12,004 nt of DNA from Deltaproteobacteria bacterium (GTDB taxonomy: Bacteria; Desulfobacterota_B; Binatia; Bin18). Position 1 is the stretch's first letter, and every line of letters begins with the position of its first letter. The translations under genes were made by a program, and so were the position numbers. The notes under the pieces were generated by a model. The model saw only the letters and a program-made list of their open reading frames with translations, was not told the DNA's origin and ran no database searches. Where the stretch lies: positions 1-12,004 of the forward strand of contig JAAXHF010000450.1 of assembly GCA_012271025.1 (NCBI GenBank), read 5' to 3'. This document shows, one piece after another, positions 1 through 5,988 of this stretch.

Positions 1-84
1 ACAGCCTAACGTAAACCGCTCTAAGCACTTCGGTCTTTCTCCGATGCAATGGTCAGCCCGATGCGTGGGTACAACCGTATATAG

Positions 85-240
85 TTCCCCCTGATTGCCG
101 ATGTCGTGACGGGCAAGCTCGACGTGCGCGAGGCGGCCGCCGGGCTGCCCGAGGCCGATCCCCTCGCTGCCGAAGACACCCTGAATGACACCCTCGACGT
201 AGACGCCGTGCCGGGGCGACCGACCGACCGCCCCTACCCT
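85..240 (+). pseudogene. Remnant of type I restriction specificity subunit (HsdS) C-terminus
   Basis: Read in the frame starting at position 91, the translation begins LIADVVTGKLDVREAAAGLP and goes on through an acidic stretch to DTLDVDAVPG. LIADVVTGKLDVREAA is recognisable as the end of many type I restriction-modification specificity (S) subunits, which choose the DNA target for HsdM/HsdR. They commonly finish with this conserved helix and an acidic tail. Upstream the frame is closed by TAG at 82-84, so no start codon, target-recognition domain or N-terminal part remains within the window. The frame stays open to 294, where it overlaps the start of the next gene, but the HsdS-like part ends near 210. 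It is best read as a decayed or deleted gene end. The identification rests on memory of the family motif from a short match. Bases 1-84 show nothing I recognise. Confidence 0.55.
213..237. repeat. Imperfect GTAGGGGC-type inverted repeat
   Basis: GGGGCG at 213-218 is complementary to CGCCCC at 229-234, with a 10-base loop made of repeated GACC units. The right end finishes in GCCCCTAC, the same 8-base end found twice in the larger repeat at 2568-2634. It lies between the HsdS-like remnant and the MDR gene. It is probably a degraded member of the same palindromic repeat family. The stem is short, so a chance GC-rich match remains possible. Confidence 0.35.
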
Positions 241-277
241 TGGTCAAAAATCCACAGAATGAACCAGTACCCAGCCG

Positions 278-284
278 AAAGGAG
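278..284 (+). promoter_or_regulatory. Ribosome binding site that fixes the MDR gene start
   Basis: AAAGGAG at 278-284 sits six bases before ATG at 291. It decides in favour of 291 over the in-frame TTG at 240, which has no Shine-Dalgarno sequence and would add 17 residues unlike the N-terminus of this family. Confidence 0.8.
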
Positions 285-290
285 CCGCCC

Positions 291-1262
291 ATGAAAGCCA
301 TGCGCGCCGCCGAGTTTGGCGGACCGGAAAACCTCCGTTTGGAAGACGCCCCCGCACCCGAGCTGCGAGACGGCCACGTCCTGATTCGGGTCAGGGCCAC
401 CGGCATCAACCCGGCAGACCTCGTCCGCATGTCCGGCCGCTATCCGCAACGCCTGCCCCTGCCGTATATTCCGGGCACGGATGTGGCCGGAGAGGTGGAG
501 GCGGTGGCTGCGGACATCAGCCACGTCAGCGTCGGCGACCGGGTCTTTGGCCGTTCGATCAACGGCGGCGGCTATGCCGAGAAAGCCTGCCTGCCGGGGC
601 CCGAGACCATCCCTCTGCCGGACACGCTATCGTTTGCCGAGGGCGCGGCCATCCCGGTTCCGTTCTATACCGCCTATGTAGCGGTCCACCACAAAGCCCA
701 GCTCAAGGCTGGTGAGACCGTGCTCGTCTCGGCTGGCGGCGGCGGGGTCGGCGTGGCTGCGGTGCAGCTGGCCAAAGTGTGCGGCGCGCGGGTGATTACC
801 ACCGTCGGCTCGGCCGACAAGGCGGCCAGGATACAAGCCCTGGGCGCCGACTCGGTGATCAACTATAAGACCCACGACTTTGCGGCCGAGGTGCGGCGGC
901 TGACCGACGACACAGGGGTGGAGGTCATCCTTGAGAATGTAGCCGCCGACAATCTGGCCAAGGTTTTTTCGGCGCGGGCCCGCGGCGGCCGGTTTGTCCG
1001 GTTCGGCGGCGGCACCGCCAAAGCGCCCGAGGCCGCGTTTATGGTCGGTCCGGCCCTGTTCAAAGACGCGGCCATCTACGGCATGGCCCTGGGCAACTCG
1101 GCGACCCACATCCCGGCTATGGCCAGCACCTTGGTTCCCCTGTTTGCTGCGGGACGGCTGAAAGCCGTGGTGCATCAGACCTATCCCCTGGCCCAGGCTC
1201 AGCGCGCCCTGGGCGACCTGGTGGCGAGTCGGGTGTTCGGCAAGCTGGTGCTGGTCCAATAG
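291..1262 (+). CDS. Zinc-independent MDR oxidoreductase, NAD(P)H:quinone reductase-like
   Basis: The 323-residue protein belongs to the medium-chain dehydrogenase/reductase superfamily, quinone oxidoreductase (zeta-crystallin/PIG3-like) branch. Such enzymes are usually cytosolic and pass hydride from NAD(P)H to quinones or activated alkenes. The N-terminal GroES-like domain (about 1-120) has the family pattern GINPADLVRMSGRYP, PGTDVAGEV and VGDRVFG. The Rossmann domain carries the nucleotide-binding loop AGGGGVG at 148-154, then ALGADSVINY at 183-192. The cysteine cluster of zinc alcohol dehydrogenases is absent. EVILENVAADNL replaces the usual DVILD-hG stretch, so the true substrate is open. 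The length is normal for the family. It is convergent with the export operon: its TAG at 1260-1262 touches the DUF1329 stop at 1263. Nothing ties its function to export. The family call is firm; the exact reaction is not known. Confidence 0.9.
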   Translation: MKAMRAAEFGGPENLRLEDAPAPELRDGHVLIRVRATGINPADLVRMSGRYPQRLPLPYIPGTDVAGEVEAVAADISHVSVGDRVFGRSINGGGYAEKACLPGPETIPLPDTLSFAEGAAIPVPFYTAYVAVHHKAQLKAGETVLVSAGGGGVGVAAVQLAKVCGARVITTVGSADKAARIQALGADSVINYKTHDFAAEVRRLTDDTGVEVILENVAADNLAKVFSARARGGRFVRFGGGTAKAPEAAFMVGPALFKDAAIYGMALGNSATHIPAMASTLVPLFAAGRLKAVVHQTYPLAQAQRALGDLVASRVFGKLVLVQ

Positions 1263-2546
1263 TCACTTGCCCTTGAGCATCAGGGTCATCACGCTGAATT
1301 GGGTGTCGCTCATGGGTCGGTTGTGAAAGATCTTGAAGATCTGAAACGTGTTGGACATCTCCAGCTGATAATCAATTGAGGCCTGGGCTGCGGTCTGGGG
1401 AAACCACTCGGTGTTGTCCCACGGATTATAGTCCGGGTGACGGTAGACCAGCAGAAAGGTGCGTTTGTGATTGCCGTCGTGGTCGTAGGCCAGGGCAAAC
1501 AGGGGAACCGAGGTCTGGACATCCAGATACAGCAGGCGGCGACTGTACAGGGGGTGGGAATTCTTGGGCGTCATCTCCAACACATCGGCGTGGCGCAGCT
1601 CCCACGGATCGGTCAGATACCACGTACCGCGTCCGCCCCAAGTCGGCTCGGCGGCCTTGATCGGCCCCGGGGTCAGCACGACCCGGCGACCCAGGTATGT
1701 CCAGTCGTAATCGTGGATATAGCCCAGGAAGCCCGACCGATCCTCGATCAGCACAACGCCCTTGCCGGGCGAGACATACGGGTTATAGACGATCTTGCGG
1801 GTGCGGCGGGTTTTGGGGTCGTAGGCCCACTGATCGTTGGGCAGTCGGTCATCGTCGTAGAGAATGCTCAGGATCTGGTTGCCCTCCGAGTCCGAGGGGG
1901 CGACCATCATCGTATACTGCTTTGAGAAGACGCCCTGCTTCTGCCACGGCGCGACGTTTTCGTCTGACGCAGGCCGGTGCATGCCGTACTTGAAGGAAAA
2001 CAGAAAGCGCTGTTCGCGCTCCACCGTTCCACTGCTGTTGCGCAGCCCGTTCGAGGCCCACATCAGGGCGGTTTCGCCCTGGTCCCGGTAGCGGTGGTTC
2101 CAGGCCATCTTGAGACCGGCCTGGGGGTCGCCGACCTCAACAACCGGAAAGGGCCGACCGGCCACATAATTGCCGAGCGTACCCTCGCCGAGCGTCACCC
2201 CGGCGGCGTGCTGGACGGTCGCGTCGATAAACGCCTGGCGCAGCGGAGTATCGGTCGTTTCCCGGATGGCAACCGAAAAATCGCCGGCCTCGACATAGCG
2301 CAGAATCTCCGCCGGCAGGACATCTTTGGCCAGCTGGGCGCTTGACGAGTCGAGCGTCATGCCCGGGCTGATGCCCTCGACCTGCGGAAAGCCGTCCTGA
2401 TACGGGAAAAATCCGGCCAGGACGGACGCCCGGCCCTGGCCGGCAGCAGCCCCGGCCGACAGCAGTCCGATGATACACATGAGGCCGAAAATCTGGGAAA
2501 TCTGCAAAATCTGCAAAGTCTGCAAAGTCTGATGAATACGGCGCAT
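1263..2546 (-). CDS. DUF1329 family periplasmic/outer-membrane-associated protein
   Basis: This 427-residue exported protein matches the DUF1329 family. Members often sit beside DUF1302 barrels and RND permeases, and their role is not settled; an outer-membrane lipid-handling job (LolB-like) is inferred. The signal peptide is visible: basic MRR, a short Q-rich stretch, a hydrophobic core at about 20-36, and a likely cut near AGAAA-GQ. Family marks are YVAGRPFP (127-134), WAYDPKTRRTRKI (240-252), DWTYLG (281-286) and DPWELRHADVLEM near 313-325. ATG at 2546 was chosen because GAAGGA (2555-2550) precedes it closely and the signal peptide begins there; an in-frame ATG 12 residues upstream lies within a repeat. 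It is the last gene of the operon, 84 bp after the barrel gene. Oddities are a 9-bp tandem repeat coding for the signal peptide n-region and the repeat element in its leader. Confidence 0.85.
   Translation of the reverse strand: MRRIHQTLQTLQILQISQIFGLMCIIGLLSAGAAAGQGRASVLAGFFPYQDGFPQVEGISPGMTLDSSSAQLAKDVLPAEILRYVEAGDFSVAIRETTDTPLRQAFIDATVQHAAGVTLGEGTLGNYVAGRPFPVVEVGDPQAGLKMAWNHRYRDQGETALMWASNGLRNSSGTVEREQRFLFSFKYGMHRPASDENVAPWQKQGVFSKQYTMMVAPSDSEGNQILSILYDDDRLPNDQWAYDPKTRRTRKIVYNPYVSPGKGVVLIEDRSGFLGYIHDYDWTYLGRRVVLTPGPIKAAEPTWGGRGTWYLTDPWELRHADVLEMTPKNSHPLYSRRLLYLDVQTSVPLFALAYDHDGNHKRTFLLVYRHPDYNPWDNTEWFPQTAAQASIDYQLEMSNTFQIFKIFHNRPMSDTQFSVMTLMLKGK
2487..2531 (-). repeat. Five 9-bp tandem repeats in the DUF1329 signal peptide
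   Basis: On the minus strand the unit CAGACTTTG occurs twice exactly (2531-2514), followed by CAGATTTTG, CAGATTTCC and CAGATTTTC (2513-2487). Each unit encodes one Q-x-x triplet, giving QTL QTL QIL QIS QIF at residues 6-20 of the DUF1329 protein. Being a multiple of three, gain or loss of a unit would change the signal peptide length without breaking the frame. The first two exact copies suggest recent expansion by slippage. Confidence 0.85.
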
Positions 2547-2567
2547 GGTTCCTTCTTTCGGTAGCGA

Positions 2568-2634
2568 GTAGGGGCACGGCATGCCGTGCCCCTACCGTTT
2601 GTGATACCGGGCAGGCACACGGGCCGGCCCCTAC
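2568..2634. repeat. Palindromic GTAGGGGC...GCCCCTAC intergenic repeat (REP/MITE-like)
   Basis: Positions 2568-2595 form a perfect 28-bp palindrome with half-site GTAGGGGCACGGCA, centred between 2581 and 2582. A further arm runs to GGCCCCTAC at 2626-2634, so the whole unit begins GTAGGGGC and ends GCCCCTAC, as a short terminal inverted repeat. It fills most of the spacer between the barrel gene and the DUF1329 gene, and it contains the barrel gene's TAG stop (2633-2631). Repeats of this form, as I recall them, are dispersed in several uncultured or large-genome bacteria. No transposase is present, so it would be non-autonomous. In the transcript the palindrome would fold into a strong hairpin just ahead of the DUF1329 ribosome site. 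There is no T-run after it on the transcribed strand, so it is not a clear intrinsic terminator. Confidence 0.8.
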
Positions 2635-5045
2635 CCGCCCAGAGCAAACGAGCGTTTGACCTCCAGAAAAACGCGGCCGTTTCTGCCCGTAAAATAGCCC
2701 CGCCTCAGCCGTCGGGCCGGGGCCGCGTACTGGCCGAAGAAGCCCGAGCGGGGCCCGATAAAAAAGTCCGCGCCGAGCGTGACCGACAGATAATCGGTCA
2801 GCTGGTACTCGATCTGGGGCCGGATCAAAAGCTCGCCGAAATTGATCCCGTACAGGGCGATCAGTTCGGGAAACAACGTCTCGTTGATGAAGTCGGCGCG
2901 CAGAAAAACCGAGATGATATTGTTGACCGCCTCGTCCGGAATATCCTTGGGCTTGTTGAAGATCACATTCTGAAAAAACTGGAAGTTGGCCATCAGGTTG
3001 TCGTTGACCGTCCAGTCCAGGCCCAGCACATAGGACAAAAACTCGCGCTGCCGGAGGCCGTCCGCATCCCGGGGGTTGGTTGATATAAAATGTTGTCCCA
3101 GCTTCAGCCCGCCCTCACCCCGGATGACGAACACGTCAAAGGCGTAGTTGAAGGTCCCGCCCAGCAGGTGGAACCGGGTGTGACGCGGCTCAACCAGAAA
3201 CCGATTGCCGCCAATTGTGCGCCGGAAGCCGACCGGGAAGTCGCTCCAGGCATAAAAATAATTCAGCGACAGGTCCATGTTGCGCAGGAAGCGGGTGACC
3301 CGCAGGCCGACCTCGGAATCGCTCAGCCGGCCGTCCCGGGGTTTCTTGGTCTTGGCCAGCTGGACCGCAGGAGACTGCAAGAACAGGTCGAGCTGTCCGC
3401 TTTCCCTGAACTGCCACTCGCTGCCCAGGTCTGCGGGCCGGTTGTCCTCAAAGTCGAGAAACCACACACCCTCAAACACCCAGTCGTCGAAGGTGTAGTC
3501 GAGCCGTGCGCCCCACAGCGGGATGCGCGCGTCGATGAAGTCGTCGAGGATGAACTCCCGAAAATCCTGGGGGTTGATGACATCCAGAATCCGCAGGCCG
3601 AGCGACTCGCCCCACACTACCTGTTGGCGGCCGACCCGCAGGTCAAAATCGCCCTGGACGATTTCGAGATACAGCTCGCGCAGCTCGGCCTGGAAAAAAT
3701 CGCCGCTGGCCCAGCGGTCAATCGGCCCGGCGGCAAAGTCGTGGGTGTTGCTCTCCAGGTGGTTGGCCGGGTCGATCAGCGCCCGCCCGATCGTGGTCAG
3801 GGTCATCCAGTCGCTCAGCTCGAAATCAACGTCAATCTCCAGCCAGTTCTGAGCCTTGGAGAACTGACGCGGCGAGTACAGCCGAAAGGCGGTCTCGTTT
3901 TTGATGAAGGCCACCCCGTCAATCCGCTCCTCCCACAGCTGGTGAGCCCAGCTCGGCAGTATATTTTTTTCGTCCTCCTCCTCAGGCGGCGCGGGCGCCG
4001 CCGGGACAAACGCCCGGCGGGTGGGTGGCGCTGCCTGAGGCGGTTGTGCCGGGGTCGGCGCGGGCGCTTCGGCCACAGCCGGCGCCGGGCTCGGCTCGGT
4101 CGACGCCCGGGCGGCCAGGGCGGTCGAGCCCGGCCGACGAAACAGCACCTGGGCCTGCACGCCCTCAGCCGGCGACTGGGCAAAGACCAGGTGCAGCCGG
4201 TTTTCCTGCTGGCGCACCTCAAACGGCGGGATCTGGGCGCCGCTCAGGTCAACCACAAAGCGCAGCCGGTCCGGATGGGAGCCGACCCGCACCGCGCTGA
4301 CCAGGGCGTCGCGCGCCGTGTAGCGTGCCGACGGCCCGGGCGCGACCGGCCCGGTCACATCGAGCACCAGCCGGGGCGGGTCGGACAGGGCGAAAGAACG
4401 CACGCTGTGGGGCGACTGAGAAAACACGAAGCTGAGCGCCTGGCGGTCGTCCTCAGCCCCGAGCTGGAGTTCGTGCAGGTACAGCCCGGCCGCAGCGGGC
4501 GTCGCTTCCCCGGATACGGTCGGGGTGGATGCCTGCGGCCCAGCAGGCGGGTCGGCTGAGGGCGCAGGCGCCGCCTGACCGGACGCGGTCTGGAGCGGCG
4601 GGAAGAGCTGCCGGCTGGCCTGGCGGTCGTCGCCCGGGGTTTGAATAACCGCGCTCAGCCGCGTGCCGTCGTGCTCGATGGTATAGCTCGGCAGGCGGTC
4701 GGTCTTGAAGTCGAGCACGAAGCGCAGGCGCTGGGGATGCGCGCCCTGGCGGATACGCCACACGGTCTCGTCTTGGGTCGTATAGCTGGCCGAGCGTGTC
4801 CCCTGGGTCGGACCGCTGACATCGATGACCAGCCGCGGCGGGTCGGACAGGCCAAAGGCTTTGACCTCGCTCGGGGCGGTCGAGAAGCGCCAGTTGAGCC
4901 GCTTGTGGCCGGCGGTGGATTCGAGCCGGAGTTCCCGGACCTCCAGCGCGGGCGGCCCGGAAGCCCGTAGCTCGGCGGTCTGGAGACCGAGCCCGGCAAA
5001 GAGTCCGAGCCAGCCCAGGCTGATAATCCGACGCAGTTTTTTCAT
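2631..5045 (-). CDS. Two AMIN domains fused to a DUF1302-like outer-membrane beta-barrel
   Basis: The 804-residue protein starts with a signal peptide (MKKLRRIIS, hydrophobic to about 22). Two AMIN-like repeats follow, at about 34-135 and 188-289. Each holds SDPPRLVxDVxGP (67-79, 221-233) and G-HPxRLRFVxD (101-112, 256-267). AMIN domains of AmiC and PilQ bind peptidoglycan or the envelope. A Pro/Ala-rich linker (about 290-354) and acidic EEEDE (355-359) lead to a C-terminal region (360-804) of alternating aromatic strands, with GRQQVVWGE (472-480) and DVINPQDFREF (488-498), as in DUF1302 barrels. The inferred role is a peptidoglycan-anchored outer-membrane pore or receptor for the RND cargo. 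ATG at 5045 begins the signal peptide, although no good Shine-Dalgarno is visible. The final strand ends KRSF followed by ALGG, and the stop lies in a repeat element. The AMIN part is clear; the barrel family is by motif memory. Confidence 0.83.
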   Translation of the reverse strand: MKKLRRIISLGWLGLFAGLGLQTAELRASGPPALEVRELRLESTAGHKRLNWRFSTAPSEVKAFGLSDPPRLVIDVSGPTQGTRSASYTTQDETVWRIRQGAHPQRLRFVLDFKTDRLPSYTIEHDGTRLSAVIQTPGDDRQASRQLFPPLQTASGQAAPAPSADPPAGPQASTPTVSGEATPAAAGLYLHELQLGAEDDRQALSFVFSQSPHSVRSFALSDPPRLVLDVTGPVAPGPSARYTARDALVSAVRVGSHPDRLRFVVDLSGAQIPPFEVRQQENRLHLVFAQSPAEGVQAQVLFRRPGSTALAARASTEPSPAPAVAEAPAPTPAQPPQAAPPTRRAFVPAAPAPPEEEDEKNILPSWAHQLWEERIDGVAFIKNETAFRLYSPRQFSKAQNWLEIDVDFELSDWMTLTTIGRALIDPANHLESNTHDFAAGPIDRWASGDFFQAELRELYLEIVQGDFDLRVGRQQVVWGESLGLRILDVINPQDFREFILDDFIDARIPLWGARLDYTFDDWVFEGVWFLDFEDNRPADLGSEWQFRESGQLDLFLQSPAVQLAKTKKPRDGRLSDSEVGLRVTRFLRNMDLSLNYFYAWSDFPVGFRRTIGGNRFLVEPRHTRFHLLGGTFNYAFDVFVIRGEGGLKLGQHFISTNPRDADGLRQREFLSYVLGLDWTVNDNLMANFQFFQNVIFNKPKDIPDEAVNNIISVFLRADFINETLFPELIALYGINFGELLIRPQIEYQLTDYLSVTLGADFFIGPRSGFFGQYAAPARRLRRGYFTGRNGRVFLEVKRSFALGG

Positions 5046-5137
5046 GTGTCTCGACCGCGAGCCGTCAGGTGCGCCAGATCTCAGCCCCCCACTCCGGCAT
5101 CCACCATCCGAGCCTCAGCGCGTCCCCGCGTGCGGGC

Positions 5138-5153
5138 AACGCCCCTCAGCGTT
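5138..5153. other. Small hairpin in the 124-bp spacer before the barrel gene
   Basis: AACGC at 5138-5142 pairs with GCGTT at 5149-5153 around a six-base loop. Next to it CCCG (5125-5128) can pair with CGGG (5133-5136). The spacer 5046-5169 is the longest in the operon and otherwise shows no gene or promoter I can support. No T-run follows on the minus strand, so this is not a standard terminator. It may slow or process the mRNA, or mean nothing. Confidence 0.25.
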
Positions 5154-5169
5154 CAGCATTCGGCATCGT

Positions 5170-5967
5170 CTAGGGCGCGCCCTTGCGCAGGGAGCGCTCG
5201 GTGAACAGACTCTCCCGAAAGCCCTGGTTGAATTTCACATTGCTGATATCCAGCTCGGTCTTGTGACCGGTGAGCTGATTTTCGACCACCGTTTTTCTCC
5301 AGTTCCAGATGCCGTCGATCTGCACCCAGTCCTGGTACATGATCTTGAGCAGGCGACCCTTGCGGTCGTAGAACTCGACCTTGGGCGTGGTCCAGGTCTC
5401 GGCATTCACCCAGGTCAGCTTCTTGCTGTAGATGTAGTTTTCCTTTTTGGCCACCGCCTGAACCACGTACAGCTTGGTGCCGTTGTCGTTCTCGACCCGG
5501 ACCAGGGTGTGGGTGTCCTCCTCAACCTCGCGGTCACCCATGTCGTCGTAGATCATGTCGCTGCCCATGAACGAGTTTTCCTTGTCGCCCGAGGCAATCC
5601 GGCGCACCTTGCGCAGGGCCGGCAGATAGATCCACTGGTCGTCGTCGGCCTCGGCGTCCTCCTGCGACCAGTTCAAAAACGTGGTGTCTTTGACATCCGG
5701 CGGCGAGCTGAAATAGATGAACGACTTGCTCGACAGCCCCTCCTCACCGTCATAATCCTTCCAGTAGCGCAGGGTGTGACGCTTGCGCTGTTTGCCGGCC
5801 TTATTGGTCAGCGTCCAGCTCGCCTCGGACACCTGATCGTCGCCGTCTTCGCGCTCATCGACATTGATCGCAATCTGGAGGCCGCTCGGCTCGCCCGGAA
5901 TCTCTTCCGCTCCGGCGAACGCAGGGGCCACCAGCATGACTCCAGCCACTAGCAGAACAGTTCGCAT
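5170..5967 (-). CDS. LolA-like periplasmic carrier (outer membrane lipoprotein-sorting protein family)
   Basis: This 265-residue protein belongs to the LolA_like family (PF17131, COG2834 type), which recurs beside COG1033/MMPL permeases. Such proteins are thought to ferry lipid or lipoprotein cargo through the periplasm on a half-barrel fold. The signal peptide is MRTVLLVAGVMLVAPAFAGA, cut near AFA or AGA. Family marks are YFSSPPDVKDTTFL (85-98), DDQWIYLPALRKVRRIAS (109-126), then DKENSFMGSDMIYDDM (128-143), with a conserved Trp-rich C-half (DWVQIDGIWNWRKT, 213-226). The start is certain: AAGGAG (5980-5975) stands seven bases before ATG. The gap to the RND-A stop is only 21 bp, so it is cotranscribed with that gene. 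It shares a DPPRL-free, quite acidic sequence unlike the AMIN repeats of its neighbour. Substrate choice cannot be read, but pairing with three RND genes makes it the likely common carrier. Confidence 0.9.
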   Translation of the reverse strand: MRTVLLVAGVMLVAPAFAGAEEIPGEPSGLQIAINVDEREDGDDQVSEASWTLTNKAGKQRKRHTLRYWKDYDGEEGLSSKSFIYFSSPPDVKDTTFLNWSQEDAEADDDQWIYLPALRKVRRIASGDKENSFMGSDMIYDDMGDREVEEDTHTLVRVENDNGTKLYVVQAVAKKENYIYSKKLTWVNAETWTTPKVEFYDRKGRLLKIMYQDWVQIDGIWNWRKTVVENQLTGHKTELDISNVKFNQGFRESLFTERSLRKGAP

Positions 5968-5974
5968 AGTCCTT

Positions 5975-5980
5975 CTCCTT
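5975..5980 (-). promoter_or_regulatory. Strong ribosome binding site of the LolA-like gene
   Basis: AAGGAG on the minus strand (5980-5975), seven bases before ATG at 5967, within a purine-rich run that fills the 21-bp gap after RND-A. It is the best Shine-Dalgarno in the operon and suggests the carrier is made in excess over the permeases. Confidence 0.7.
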
Positions 5981-5988
5981 TCTCTCGC

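Noticed and set aside
231..290. A sigma-70 promoter for the MDR gene (TTGGTC at 240-245)
   Set aside because: No acceptable -10 box lies 16-18 bases downstream.
53..430. A minus-strand open frame whose peptide contains APARRLRRG, also found in the barrel protein near residues 775-783
   Set aside because: The DNA of the two places differs at many positions and the frame runs antisense to the MDR gene start. The shared peptide is a chance product of GC-rich DNA.
1268..1290. A hairpin near CCCTTGAGCATCAGGG as a terminator
   Set aside because: The stem is short and bulged, has no T-run, and lies inside the DUF1329 coding end.
2487..2531. A CRISPR array
   Set aside because: The 9-bp units are contiguous, have no spacers and lie in frame inside a coding region.
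3090..4559. A 489-codon plus-strand open frame opposite the AMIN-barrel gene
   Set aside because: No signal, domain or ribosome site. The opposite strand has a signal peptide, AMIN repeats and barrel motifs.
5046..5169. A small gene or tRNA in the 124-bp spacer
   Set aside because: No start codon with a ribosome site, no cloverleaf, and no recognisable peptide in either strand.
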